Positions 26,138 to 35,052 of a DNA stretch of 64,000 nt are shown in pieces (position 1 is the first letter of the stretch; each line of letters begins with the position of its first letter). The DNA comes from Clostridiales bacterium (lineage in GTDB: Bacteria; Bacillota; Clostridia; Lachnospirales; Lachnospiraceae). The position numbers and the translations under genes are program-made. The stretch lies in contig JALEHN010000017.1 of NCBI GenBank assembly GCA_022770525.1, positions 1 to 64,000 of the forward strand, given 5' to 3'. The notes beneath the pieces are model-generated. The model did not search any database. It worked only from the letters and a program-made list of their open reading frames with translations, and was not told the origin of the DNA.

Positions 26138-26893
26138 ATGGCTATACCTGTAAAACTTCAGGTGTTTGAAGGTCCGCTGGATCTTCTTTTGCACCTGATT
26201 GAAGTTAATAAAATTGATATTTATGATATACCGATTTCCCTTGTTACGGATCAGTATCTTGATTATATTCAAAGTCTTCAGGATCAGGATATGGAAGTGA
26301 TGAGTGAATTCCTTGTGATGGCCGCGACGCTTTTGAGGATTAAGTCAAAGATGCTTCTGCCGCCGGAGAAAGAGGAGACGGATGAAGAAGATGAAGGCGA
26401 CCCGAGAGCAGAGCTTGTTGAACGTCTTTTGGAATATAAGATGTACAAATATGCTGCCAATGAGTTAAAAGACAGACAGCTTGATGCTTCAAAATCACTG
26501 TTTAAGGGGATGACGCTTCCTGAGGATCTTGTTTATGAGGAACCTCCGGTTGATCTTGATGCCCTTGTGGGTGATATGGATATAAAGAAGCTGCATCAGA
26601 TATTTAAAATGGTCATGAAGCGACAGAACGACAAGCTGGACCCGATACGAAGCAAGTATGGAAAAATTGTCCAGGAGGAGATTAATCTTGCGGATAAGAT
26701 GTCGGAAATCGAACAGCTGGGACGCCGCCTTGGACAGTTAAGTTTTCGTGAGATTTTATACAGGCAGCCGACAAAGCTAAATGCGGTCATGACATTTCTC
26801 GCGATTCTTGAGCTGACAAAGAGCGGCAAAATTAAAGTGCATCAGCAGGAGCTGTTTGATGATATTGAAATAGATTATGTTGGTCAGGCGTAA
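26138..26893 (+). CDS. scpA: Segregation and condensation protein ScpA (kleisin)
   Basis: 251 residues. N-terminal FEGPLDLLLHLIEVNKIDIYDIPI is the invariant ScpA start (positions about 7-30), then the acidic linker EEDEGDPRAELVERLLEYK and a C-terminal winged helix. Bridges the SMC heads in the bacterial condensin. Followed 17 bases later by scpB. Confidence 0.95.
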   Translation: MAIPVKLQVFEGPLDLLLHLIEVNKIDIYDIPISLVTDQYLDYIQSLQDQDMEVMSEFLVMAATLLRIKSKMLLPPEKEETDEEDEGDPRAELVERLLEYKMYKYAANELKDRQLDASKSLFKGMTLPEDLVYEEPPVDLDALVGDMDIKKLHQIFKMVMKRQNDKLDPIRSKYGKIVQEEINLADKMSEIEQLGRRLGQLSFREILYRQPTKLNAVMTFLAILELTKSGKIKVHQQELFDDIEIDYVGQA

Positions 26894-26910
26894 GGTGTTG
26901 GGAGGATACA

Positions 26911-27486
26911 ATGAACATTAAAAACGCAGAAGCGATTATCGAAGCGATTTTATTTACAATGGGCCGGTCGGTCACGGCCAGTGAGCTGGCAGCTGTCCTG
27001 GAACAGGATGAGGAAACAACGAAAAAACTTGTGCATCATACAATGGATAAATTTGAAAATGAAGGACGGGGCGTTCAGATTATTGAGCTTGATGATGCAT
27101 TTCAGATGTGTACCAGACCTGAAACTTATGAATATATTATTCGGCTGACCCATCAGCCGAAAAAGCATGTACTGACTGATGTCATGCTTGAAACACTGTC
27201 AATTATTGCTTATAAGCAGCCGGTGACAAGGGCGGTCATCGAACAGATACGCGGTGTCAGTTCCGACCATGCCATTAACCGTCTTATTGAATATGGCCTT
27301 GTGTGCGAAGCCGGGCGGCTTGACGCGCCGGGAAGACCGATTTTATTTGGTACGACAGAGGAATTTTTAAGAACTTTCGGATTAAAATCACAGGAAGACC
27401 TGCCGATGATCGATCCGGTCAAAGTTGCGGAATTTAAAACGGAGGCTGAAGAGGAAGCAGACAGGGATATCAGCGTTGATGTGTGA
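26911..27486 (+). CDS. scpB: Segregation and condensation protein ScpB
   Basis: 191 residues, two winged-helix domains. Family motifs: AIIEAILFTMG near the start, LSIIAYKQPVTRAVIEQIRG (about 90-109), and GRPILFGTTEEFLRTFGL near residue 145. Dimer that binds ScpA. ATG after GGGAGGATACA. In many clostridia gerW and the DUF2953 gene come next; here those lie 17 kb away. Confidence 0.95.
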   Translation: MNIKNAEAIIEAILFTMGRSVTASELAAVLEQDEETTKKLVHHTMDKFENEGRGVQIIELDDAFQMCTRPETYEYIIRLTHQPKKHVLTDVMLETLSIIAYKQPVTRAVIEQIRGVSSDHAINRLIEYGLVCEAGRLDAPGRPILFGTTEEFLRTFGLKSQEDLPMIDPVKVAEFKTEAEEEADRDISVDV

Positions 27487-27619
27487 TCATACATAAAACC
27501 GGTTTTCAAAGGTTTGGCTGATATTTTCTGAAAAGTTTATAATCGTTCATAATTTGTTAATATACATTCGGAAAAAAAGCGAGTAAAATGGACATAGAAT
27601 AAAAAAGGAGCGAGTACTT

Positions 27620-28015
27620 ATGAGAGACAGATTAGCGCGGTTTATGTCCGGAAGATATGGTGTGGACAGCTTAGGCAGGGCAGTGATGATTGCGGGCATG
27701 ATTTTTCTTGTGCTGAATATTTTCTTTCCGAAAATGCCTTTTTATCTGCTGGCACTGATTTGCCTGGTTTATGCTTATTTCAGGATGCTTTCCAGAAATA
27801 TTTCCAGACGATATCAGGAAAACCAGTGGTTTGAAAGCAGATTTGGCGGTATTAAGCGATGGTTCGCAAAACAGAAAGGTTACATGAGTTTACGCAAAAA
27901 CTACAGAATATTTGTATGTCCTTCCTGTCATCAGAAAGTTAAAGTGCCAAAGGGCAAAGGAAAAATCAGTATCCATTGTCCGAAATGTCATACCGATTTT
28001 ATTAAACGAAGTTAA
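27620..28015 (+). CDS. Membrane protein with C-terminal zinc ribbon, function unknown
   Basis: 131 residues. One or two transmembrane segments (about 25-60: AVMIAGMIFLVLNIFF and YLLALICLVYAYF), a basic region (SRNISRRYQENQW), then a zinc ribbon with two CPxC knuckles (VCPSCHQ about 99-104; HCPKCHTDF about 120-128). I know of no defined function. ATG after AAAAAAGGAGCGAG. Confidence 0.8.
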   Translation: MRDRLARFMSGRYGVDSLGRAVMIAGMIFLVLNIFFPKMPFYLLALICLVYAYFRMLSRNISRRYQENQWFESRFGGIKRWFAKQKGYMSLRKNYRIFVCPSCHQKVKVPKGKGKISIHCPKCHTDFIKRS

Positions 28016-28098
28016 AAAGAGGTGTATCAGAAACAGTATCGTATTTCTGATACACCTCTTTATCATATAGAGGAAAATGTTCTGAACTTCCTCTATAT
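28016..28098. terminator. Two adjacent hairpins between convergent genes
   Basis: An 18-bp perfect stem (28016-28033 with 28044-28061; T-run on both strands) and an 11-bp stem (28065-28075 with 28088-28098). They serve the zinc-ribbon gene (+) and xpt (-). Confidence 0.85.
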
Positions 28099-28119
28099 CA
28101 ATACATCTGTGCAAATTGT

Positions 28120-28695
28120 TTATTCACGGACGAATTCGATCAGATCTTTTCCAAGCTTTGCAACTCTTGCCTGTGAATAGACTTCATAGCCGGCATCGAG
28201 AATACGCTGGCGGCCTTTCTGAAAAGATTTTTCGATAAGTATGCCGATACCTGCAATCTTTGCGCCGGCCATCAAAGCAAGACGAATCGCGCCCATGGCT
28301 GCTTCGCCATTGGCAAGGAAGTCATCAATAATCAGTACGGTATCTTTATCATCAACATAGTCTTTAGACAATGTCAGTTCATAACTTGTCCCTTTTGTAA
28401 AGGAGGTGATGTTCGTCTGAAGAATATGGTCTTTCAGGATTTTGGAAGTCTGTTTCTTCAAAATGATCATCGGAACACCAAGTTCATATGCTGTAAATAC
28501 GGCAGGTGCGATACCTGAGCTTTCGATGGTTAATACTTTGGTGATATGGACATCTTTATAGTGACTCGCAAAATCACGGCCTATTTCCCTCATAAGAAAG
28601 GGATCAACCTGATGATTAACAAAGCTGTCGACTTTTAAAACTGATTCACTTAATGCTAATCCTTCGGACAAGATTTTATCTTCTAATAATTTCAC
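28120..28695 (-). CDS. xpt: Xanthine phosphoribosyltransferase
   Basis: 191 residues from a GTG preceded by GAGGTG. The PRPP-binding signature is [18 protein letters not shown] (about 120-137) and the N-terminal LLEDKIL start and [11 protein letters not shown] are typical of Xpt. Salvages xanthine to XMP. The upstream 180 bases do not contain the conserved TTTCTACC core of a purine riboswitch, which often precedes this gene in Firmicutes, so control is different here. Confidence 0.93.
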   Translation of the reverse strand: MKLLEDKILSEGLALSESVLKVDSFVNHQVDPFLMREIGRDFASHYKDVHITKVLTIESSGIAPAVFTAYELGVPMIILKKQTSKILKDHILQTNITSFTKGTSYELTLSKDYVDDKDTVLIIDDFLANGEAAMGAIRLALMAGAKIAGIGILIEKSFQKGRQRILDAGYEVYSQARVAKLGKDLIEFVRE

Positions 28696-28791
28696 GCTTA
28701 TTCACCTCATAATATTATTCACATTTTCTTGACATTATAACATAACTATATGTCGAATAAAAGAGAAAAAAAGTATTTTTATGAGGTTTTA

Positions 28792-28810
28792 TTTGTGAAT
28801 CGTTCACAAA
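28792..28810. promoter_or_regulatory. Perfect palindrome between xpt and the OmpR-type regulator
   Basis: TTTGTGAA, TCG, TTCACAAA: 8-base arms with a 3-base centre. It resembles Rex or Crp/Fnr sites, but spacing is one base short of both consensus forms. It is 66 bases upstream of the regulator start and about 97 bases from the xpt start. Confidence 0.6.
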
Positions 28811-28875
28811 CAGTACATATTTTTTTAGTATACTATAAATATGTGTGTAAACATGATGAACTTGAGGTGATTGAA

Positions 28876-29553
28876 ATGGAAAATCTGAAAATACTTGTAG
28901 TCGATGATGAGAGCCGTATGCGTAAGCTTGTGAAGGATTTCCTCAGCAAAAAAGGATATGAGGTTCTTGAGGCGGGGGATGGCGAGGAAGCCATTGACGT
29001 TTTTGTGTCTAATAAAGATATTGCGCTGCTGATTCTGGATGTGATGATGCCGAAGATGGATGGCTGGCAGGTGTGCAGAGAAATCAGAAAGCTGTCTCAG
29101 GTGCCGATTATTATGCTGACTGCAAAAAGTGATGAAAAGGATGAACTGCTTGGATTTGAGCTCGGTGTTGACGAGTATATTACAAAACCATTCAGCCCGA
29201 AGATTCTTGTTGCCCGTGTAGAAGCTATTTTAAGAAGAAGTATGGCCATCGGTCCCGATGATGTGATCGAAGTGGGCGGCATTACGATTAATAAAGGCGC
29301 ACATGAAGTCAAGATCGACGGTGAACCGGTGGAACTTAGTTTTAAAGAGTTTGAACTTCTGACTTATTTTGTGACGAATCAGGGGGTTGCTTTATCGAGA
29401 GAGCGGATTTTGAACAATGTATGGAACTATGATTATTTCGGCGACGCAAGGACCATTGACACCCATGTTAAAAAGCTGAGAAGCAAGTTAAAGGGTAAAG
29501 GCGATTATATTAAGACAATCTGGGGCATGGGATACAAGTTTGAGCCATCATAG
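28876..29553 (+). CDS. OmpR/PhoB-type response regulator
   Basis: 225 residues from the ATG after GAGGTGATTGAA; the longer frame to 28750 crosses the operator and AT-rich promoter. Receiver domain (VVDDESRM, phosphoacceptor Asp in LLILDVMMPKMDG, Lys in EYITKPFSP) and a C-terminal winged helix (YFGDARTIDTHVKKLRSKL). Overlaps by a few bases or abuts the kinase gene at 29570 (gap 16). Target unknown. Confidence 0.93.
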   Translation: MENLKILVVDDESRMRKLVKDFLSKKGYEVLEAGDGEEAIDVFVSNKDIALLILDVMMPKMDGWQVCREIRKLSQVPIIMLTAKSDEKDELLGFELGVDEYITKPFSPKILVARVEAILRRSMAIGPDDVIEVGGITINKGAHEVKIDGEPVELSFKEFELLTYFVTNQGVALSRERILNNVWNYDYFGDARTIDTHVKKLRSKLKGKGDYIKTIWGMGYKFEPS

Positions 29554-29569
29554 AAAACAGGTGATTACG

Positions 29570-31174
29570 ATGAGAAAGTCTTTGCGCTTAAAAATGGCAG
29601 GCGTTCTGACGCTTTTTGTTTTAAGTATCATCACTGTCACGATTCTGGCCAGCAATGTTTTCCTTGGCGATTACTACCTTTATGGAAAGCAGCAGTCACT
29701 GGAACAGACGTACCGTGAGATCAACCGGATTTATTCCGGGCTTTTCGGCATATCCAAAGCCTTCGGGGATAATAACAGTTTCTGGAATTTTGATGATAGT
29801 GTGACAGAAGGACTTACCGATGAAGTCAGTGACAGATTTGAGCAGATCGCTGAAAACAGAGCCATGTCTATTCTGATTTTCAGAAAGACCGAAGATATTA
29901 TATATGATTTAAAAACCAATACAACCTACAGATATCAGCCGATTATTTATTCTTCCATCGGTATGGATACGAAGGATAAGATAGAAAATAATAATATGTA
30001 CAATGACTTTGTGGATTCAAGTTCGCAGATGAAGGTCATTAAACAGGAAGCCCAGTATGTCATTCAGAAAATATATGTATCAAGACTTGGATCAAATTAC
30101 CTGTATTTGTCGGCGGTACTGGATAACGGCGATTGTCTGCTGCTTCGTTCATCCTATGACAGCATGGAAGAGAGTGTGAATATTTCCATGCGTTTTATAT
30201 GTTATGTATCGCTGATGATGCTTGTAATCGGCATATTCGTTATGTTTATGGTCACACAGCGGGTGACTCAGCCGATAACCCAGCTCTCACAGATCGCAAA
30301 GAAGATTGCCGAGCTGAAGTTTGATACAAAGTATGAGGTGCGGACAAACGATGAAATCGGCGAACTGGGAAACAGTATCAATTATTTGTCTGAGAGCCTG
30401 GAAAAGACCCTTGGTGAACTGAAGTCCGCCAATAGCCAGCTGAGAAAGGACCTTGAGATCCGCAATAAAAATGATGAGATGCGCAAGGAATTTCTGTCCA
30501 ATGTTTCCCATGAGTTAAAAACGCCGATCGCGCTGATTCAGGGCTACGCGGAAGGGCTGATGGAAAACATTAATGATGACGAGGAGAGCCGTCAGTTTTA
30601 TTGTGAAGTTATTGTCGATGAAGCAAATAAAATGAACAATCTTGTTAAAAAGCTTCTTGATCTGAATCAGCTGGAATTTGGCAATAATACAGTCAATATG
30701 GAGCATTTTAATCTGATCGACGTGATTCAAAACTATCTGAACAGTGCGGAAATTCTTTTTAAACAGAAAAATGTCCGCGTCGAAACGGATATGCCCGGGG
30801 AAGTCTATGTCTGGGCCGATGTTTATATGGTTGAGGAAGTGTTTAATAATTATTTGTCCAATGCCCTGAATCATGTCAGCAAAGAAAATGTGATCAGGAT
30901 CAAAGTTGAAGAAAAAGGAAAGACCGTTCGTGTCAGTGTCTATAATTCAGGCGAGAGGATCCCTGAGTCGGACATCGGTCATATATGGGACAAGTTTTAC
31001 AAAGTTGATAAGGCAAGAACGCGGGAATACGGCGGCAGCGGCGTCGGACTGTCCATTGTCAGGGCTTCCATGGATCTGCTGGGACAAAAATACGGTGTCG
31101 AAAATCTTGAGGACGGTGTGATGTTTTACTTTGAACTTGAAGGCAACAATAACCGTCCGGAAAACAAAACATGA
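29570..31174 (+). CDS. Sensor histidine kinase (HAMP, HisKA, HATPase)
   Basis: 534 residues from the ATG after AGGTGATTACG. Membrane segments near residues 8-30 and 225-245 flank an extracytoplasmic domain of about 190 residues. HAMP (VTQPITQLSQIAKKIAEL), phosphoacceptor His in SNVSHELKTPIALIQGYAEG, N-box FNNYLSNALNH, and G-boxes GSGVGLSIV. Partner of the adjacent OmpR-type regulator. Signal unknown. Confidence 0.93.
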   Translation: MRKSLRLKMAGVLTLFVLSIITVTILASNVFLGDYYLYGKQQSLEQTYREINRIYSGLFGISKAFGDNNSFWNFDDSVTEGLTDEVSDRFEQIAENRAMSILIFRKTEDIIYDLKTNTTYRYQPIIYSSIGMDTKDKIENNNMYNDFVDSSSQMKVIKQEAQYVIQKIYVSRLGSNYLYLSAVLDNGDCLLLRSSYDSMEESVNISMRFICYVSLMMLVIGIFVMFMVTQRVTQPITQLSQIAKKIAELKFDTKYEVRTNDEIGELGNSINYLSESLEKTLGELKSANSQLRKDLEIRNKNDEMRKEFLSNVSHELKTPIALIQGYAEGLMENINDDEESRQFYCEVIVDEANKMNNLVKKLLDLNQLEFGNNTVNMEHFNLIDVIQNYLNSAEILFKQKNVRVETDMPGEVYVWADVYMVEEVFNNYLSNALNHVSKENVIRIKVEEKGKTVRVSVYNSGERIPESDIGHIWDKFYKVDKARTREYGGSGVGLSIVRASMDLLGQKYGVENLEDGVMFYFELEGNNNRPENKT

Positions 31175-31236
31175 GATTTGCCGCAAAATGTAAATTAGTG
31201 TATCATTCCGGCAGTTTTTATGGTAATATATTCTTT

Positions 31237-31263
31237 GGCTTAACGGATCATTGATCCTTAGCC
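31237..31263 (+). promoter_or_regulatory. Leader hairpin upstream of the SufC-like gene
   Basis: GGCTTAACGGATCA pairs with TGATCCTTAGCC with two single-base bulges; the core GGATCA-T-TGATCC is perfectly palindromic. It ends about 12 bases upstream of the GGAGG. Operator or RNA structure. Confidence 0.5.
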
Positions 31264-31289
31264 TACTAATTTTACTGTGGAGGTATCTT

Positions 31290-32012
31290 ATGCTTGAACT
31301 GCAGAATGTATCCTTTGATGTGAAAGAAAATCAGGAACAAAAGGGAATTTTAAAAAATATAAGTTTAAAAATTGATGACCGGTTTGTTGCAATTACCGGA
31401 CCAAACGGCGGCGGAAAGTCGACACTGGCAAAAATCATCGCGGGTATTGAAAAGCCGACATCGGGAAGAATTATTTTTGACGGTCGGGATATTACGGATA
31501 TGAGTATTACAGACAGAGCCAATATGGGCATCAGTTTCGCGTTTCAGCAGCCTGTACGCTTTAAAGGTATTACTGTCAAGGATCTGATAAATCTGGCGGC
31601 AGGAAAGCAAATCAGTACGGCCTGTGCCTGTGAATATTTATCAGAAGTAGGTCTTTGCGCCAAGGATTATATCGGACGTGAAGTCAATGCAAGCCTGTCC
31701 GGCGGCGAATTAAAGCGCATAGAAATTGCGATGATTATTGCCAGAGGTACAAAGCTTTCTGTCTTTGACGAGCCTGAGGCCGGCATTGATCTCTGGAGCT
31801 TTAACAATCTGATTCATGTCTTTGAAAAGCTACATGAACAGGTACAGGGTTCAATTATCATCATATCCCATCAGGAGCGTATATTAAATATTGCAGATAA
31901 GATCATTGTCATTGCCGGCGGCGAGGTCAGAGATTACGGACCGAAGGAAGATATTCTTCCGGGTCTTCTTGGCGGCATGGACAACTGTAAATTCTATAAA
32001 GGGGAACATTAA
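31290..32012 (+). CDS. SufC-like ABC ATPase of a minimal Fe-S assembly system
   Basis: 240 residues from the ATG after GGAGGTATCTT. Walker A GPNGGGKST, signature LSGGELKR, Walker B LSVFDEPEAGID. The EPEAGID Walker region and the immediately following SufB-like gene mark it as the scaffold ATPase rather than a transporter. It corresponds to the two-gene SufBC-like arrangement described in anaerobes and archaea as SMS (SmsC). Translation overlap is tight (1 base gap). Confidence 0.85.
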   Translation: MLELQNVSFDVKENQEQKGILKNISLKIDDRFVAITGPNGGGKSTLAKIIAGIEKPTSGRIIFDGRDITDMSITDRANMGISFAFQQPVRFKGITVKDLINLAAGKQISTACACEYLSEVGLCAKDYIGREVNASLSGGELKRIEIAMIIARGTKLSVFDEPEAGIDLWSFNNLIHVFEKLHEQVQGSIIIISHQERILNIADKIIVIAGGEVRDYGPKEDILPGLLGGMDNCKFYKGEH

Positions 32013-32013
32013 T

Positions 32014-32931
32014 ATGGATGCAATACAGATGAATTTACTTGAACAGATTTCCGGCCTTCATGATGTGCCGGAAGGCGCTTACAATATCCGTGCCAACGGT
32101 GTCAGCGCGGCCAGAAATACGACAGCGCACATTGATATCGTATCAAAAGAAGATGTATCCGGTATTGATATTATGATTAAGCCGGGGACGAAAAATGAAA
32201 GTGTGCATATTCCTGTAGTTTTAAGCCAGGCGGGACTTAAAGAGATGGTGTATAATGATTTTTACGTTGGTGATGACTGTGATGTGACCATTGTTGCGGG
32301 ATGCGGTATTCATAACAGCGGCAGTGCGGATTCACAGCATGACGGCATCCATCGCTTTTTCGTCGGTAAGAATTCCAGAGTTAAGTATGTGGAAAAGCAT
32401 TACGGCGCGGGCGAGGGTACAGGTGAGCGCATCATGAATCCGACAACAGAAGTTGAGCTTTCAGAAGGCTCATATATGGAAATGGAAACAGTGCAGATTA
32501 AAGGCGTGGATTCAACCGTTCGTGTTACGAAAGCCAAATTAAAGGATAAGGCAACCCTTGTTGTTAAAGAAAAGATTATGACCCACGGCAGCCAGTATGC
32601 GGAAACAAATTTTGTTGTGGATCTTGACGGTGCCGATGCCAGCACAAATGTCGTATCCAGATCTGTGGCAAAGGATCATTCAAAGCAGATGTTTCGGTCA
32701 AGAATCAACGGAAACAATGCCTGTGCCGGTCACACGGAATGTGACGCGATTATTATGGATCAGGCCAGTGTCAGTGCTATCCCGGAACTTACGGCCAATC
32801 ATATTGACGCAAGTCTGATTCATGAAGCCGCCATCGGAAAAATTGCCGGTGAACAGCTGATCAAGCTGATGACCCTTGGGCTTACCGAAGCGGAGGCTGA
32901 AGCGCAGATCGTCAACGGATTTTTAAAGTAA
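32014..32931 (+). CDS. SufB/SufD-like Fe-S scaffold protein, short form
   Basis: 305 residues from the ATG after GGGGAACATTAAT. Contains the SufBD beta-helix core (DVTIVAGCGIHNSG, SSQHDGIH-like region, and RSRINGNNACAGHTECDAIIMD about residues 228-249, with HIDASLIHEAAIGKI near 270). The large N-terminal domain of canonical SufB (about 470 residues) is missing. No SufS or SufU follows, so sulfur must be supplied by a gene elsewhere or by sulfide. Confidence 0.85.
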   Translation: MDAIQMNLLEQISGLHDVPEGAYNIRANGVSAARNTTAHIDIVSKEDVSGIDIMIKPGTKNESVHIPVVLSQAGLKEMVYNDFYVGDDCDVTIVAGCGIHNSGSADSQHDGIHRFFVGKNSRVKYVEKHYGAGEGTGERIMNPTTEVELSEGSYMEMETVQIKGVDSTVRVTKAKLKDKATLVVKEKIMTHGSQYAETNFVVDLDGADASTNVVSRSVAKDHSKQMFRSRINGNNACAGHTECDAIIMDQASVSAIPELTANHIDASLIHEAAIGKIAGEQLIKLMTLGLTEAEAEAQIVNGFLK

Positions 32932-32998
32932 TGATAATAAAATACTGAATTGTGGCAGTGAAAATTCAAAGAATTTCCTGTGTCATAAAGAGTGAAAT

Positions 32999-33036
32999 AA
33001 GCCGCCGTTTTTCGAAAGTGAAAAATCGGCGGCTTT
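32999..33036. terminator. Terminator between SufB-like and DUF6465 genes
   Basis: AAGCCGCCGTTTTTC (32999-33013) with GAAAAATCGGCGGCTT (33020-33035), one bulge; convergent genes, so bidirectional. Confidence 0.75.
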
Positions 33037-33060
33037 AGTAGTACAGATATGTAAAACAAA

Positions 33061-33258
33061 TTAAAATTCGATTTTGCCGGATACGGTATCGTTGATTACA
33101 TAATATGCTGCATTTTCTTCAGGTTTAACATAGATGTTCAATGTTTTAATATCTTTGATTTTGTTGCCTTCTGCTGACCAGATTTCCTTTGCCTTGGCAA
33201 CAAGTGCTTTTTCTTCAATCTGTTTGCCGGCAAATTCTACATAGAATGATGTTTTCAT
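33061..33258 (-). CDS. DUF6465 family small protein
   Basis: 65 residues, [17 protein letters not shown]... with [20 protein letters not shown]. It resembles a small family of Lachnospiraceae proteins (DUF6465) whose function is not known. Start ATG after AAGGAGGAACT. Small alpha-beta protein with no membrane segment. Confidence 0.8.
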   Translation of the reverse strand: MKTSFYVEFAGKQIEEKALVAKAKEIWSAEGNKIKDIKTLNIYVKPEENAAYYVINDTVSGKIEF

Positions 33259-33576
33259 AGTTCCTCCTTACAAATTGAAACAATCATTTTTTAACAGAAC
33301 ATATCATATTACAAAAAGATTTTTTTTGCAACACAAAGTTAAAACAGAGGCTTTAAACCGCGATTTTTGGTGGGAAATATAGCTAAAGGAATGATGGAAT
33401 TCTCTGGATATTACCGGATTTGATGATAAAAATGAATGTTTGATGTTTAAACCATTAGAAAAGATGTAGAAAAAGAAATAAATTATATGATTAAAAATGC
33501 TTGATGTGTAGAAAAAATCGGTGTATGCTTATATACATTAAAGACTTTGACCATACGATGGCAGAAAGGAAAACAT
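33259..33576. other. 318-nt intergenic region, no gene
   Basis: AT-rich; contains the DUF6465 leader, poly-A/T runs, and the hisH promoter. A 24-codon open stretch (33410-33475) has no start or ribosome site and is probably not coding. Confidence 0.6.
33501..33529 (+). promoter_or_regulatory. Promoter candidate of hisH
   Basis: TTGATG, 17 bases, TATGCT, about 50 bases before the hisH ATG. Confidence 0.45.
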
Positions 33577-34182
33577 ATGATAGCGATTATTGATTATGAT
33601 GCAGGAAATTTAAAAAGTGTGGAAAAAGCACTGAGTTACATCGGTGAAGAAGGAAAAATCACAAGGGACAGAGATGAAATACTGGCGGCGGATAAAGTTA
33701 TTTTACCGGGTGTCGGTGCCTTTGGTGATGCTATGGGAAAACTCAGAGATTTTGGACTTGACAAAACAATTTATGACGTCGTTGATAAAAAAACACCGTT
33801 TCTTGGGATATGTCTTGGCCTTCAGCTGATGTTTGAGAGCAGTGAGGAAAGCGAAGGTGTTGCGGGACTGGGACTGCTGCCGGGAAAGATTGTACGCATC
33901 CCTGATGCCGAAGGTTTGAAAATTCCCCATATGGGATGGAATTCCATAGAGATTAAGCCTGAAAGCAGGTTATTTAATGGTATAGCTTCGGGTGCCTATG
34001 TTTATTTTGTGCATTCGTATTATCTGCAGGCAAAGAATATGGAAGATGTCGCCGCTGTGACTGACTATTCTGTACGGATTCATGCGGCTGTGGAGCATGA
34101 TAATATTTTTGCATGTCAGTTCCATCCGGAAAAAAGCAGTGATACCGGTTTACACATTTTGAAAAATTTTGCGGCGTTATAG
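33577..34182 (+). CDS. hisH: Imidazole glycerol phosphate synthase glutaminase subunit
   Basis: 201 residues from the ATG after AAAGGAAAACAT. Class I glutaminase: nucleophile C79 in GICLGLQLMF, His/Glu pair in QFHPEKS near the end. Produces ammonia for HisF. Followed by hisF after 9 bases. Other histidine genes are absent from the window. Confidence 0.95.
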   Translation: MIAIIDYDAGNLKSVEKALSYIGEEGKITRDRDEILAADKVILPGVGAFGDAMGKLRDFGLDKTIYDVVDKKTPFLGICLGLQLMFESSEESEGVAGLGLLPGKIVRIPDAEGLKIPHMGWNSIEIKPESRLFNGIASGAYVYFVHSYYLQAKNMEDVAAVTDYSVRIHAAVEHDNIFACQFHPEKSSDTGLHILKNFAAL

Positions 34183-34191
34183 GAGGCTCTT

Positions 34192-34956
34192 ATGTTTACG
34201 AAAAGAATTATCCCGTGTCTTGATGTTAATAACGGGCGTGTAGTTAAAGGTGTGAATTTTGTTGATTTAAGAGATGCCGGCGACCCTGTGGAAATTGCGG
34301 CGGCTTATGATCAAAGCGGGGCGGATGAACTTGTGTTTCTTGACATTACCGCATCAAGTGACGCAAGAAATACAGTTGTCGATCTTGTAAGGAAAGTGGC
34401 TGAAAAAGTGTTTATTCCGTTTACAGTGGGCGGCGGTATCAGAACCGTTGATGATTTTAAAGCGGTATTAAGAGAAGGCGCCGATAAGGTTTCGGTAAAC
34501 AGCGCGGCAATCGACAGGCCGGAGCTTGTTGCTGAGGCGGCAGAGAAGTTTGGCAGCCAGTGTGTTGTCGTTGCCATTGACGCTAAACGGCGGCCGGATG
34601 GCGGCTGGAATATTTTTAAGCATGGCGGACGTATAGATACAGGTATTGATGCCGTTGAGTGGGCAATAAAAATGAACAGACTCGGTGCCGGAGAAATATT
34701 ACTGACAAGCATGGATTGTGACGGAACGAAGGCCGGTTATGATATAGAACTGACAAAAACCATTGCCGATGCGGTCAGTATTCCTGTCATCGCGTCAGGC
34801 GGCGCCGGTGTCAAAGAGCATTTTTATGACGCGCTGACTGCAGGCGGTGCCGATGCCGTGCTTGCAGCGTCGTTATTTCACTATAAAGAGCTTGAAATCA
34901 GGGATTTAAAAGCATATTTGCAGGACAGAAGTGTCAGCGTCCGTATGTCCCTTTAA
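34192..34956 (+). CDS. hisF: Imidazole glycerol phosphate synthase cyclase subunit
   Basis: 254 residues, (beta/alpha)8 barrel. [19 protein letters not shown] with catalytic Asp11 and Asp in [12 protein letters not shown], phosphate-binding GGGIR and ASGGAG. ATG after AGGAGGCTCTT. Makes IGP and AICAR from PRFAR with HisH. Confidence 0.96.
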   Translation: MFTKRIIPCLDVNNGRVVKGVNFVDLRDAGDPVEIAAAYDQSGADELVFLDITASSDARNTVVDLVRKVAEKVFIPFTVGGGIRTVDDFKAVLREGADKVSVNSAAIDRPELVAEAAEKFGSQCVVVAIDAKRRPDGGWNIFKHGGRIDTGIDAVEWAIKMNRLGAGEILLTSMDCDGTKAGYDIELTKTIADAVSIPVIASGGAGVKEHFYDALTAGGADAVLAASLFHYKELEIRDLKAYLQDRSVSVRMSL

Positions 34957-35052
34957 ATCATGATCGTATGTTATGAAGCCGGTGACAGCGTGTGAAACGC
35001 TTACAGATCCGGACTTGAAAAATGTTTATATGCTTACGAAGGAGGAAGTATC

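Noticed and set aside
28696-28875. Possible purine riboswitch upstream of xpt
   Set aside because: The conserved TTTCTACC core and the P1-P2-P3 arrangement are not present.
33410-33475. Open stretch LDITGFDDKNECLMFKPLEKM as a gene or gene remnant
   Set aside because: No start codon or ribosome site and only about 24 codons.
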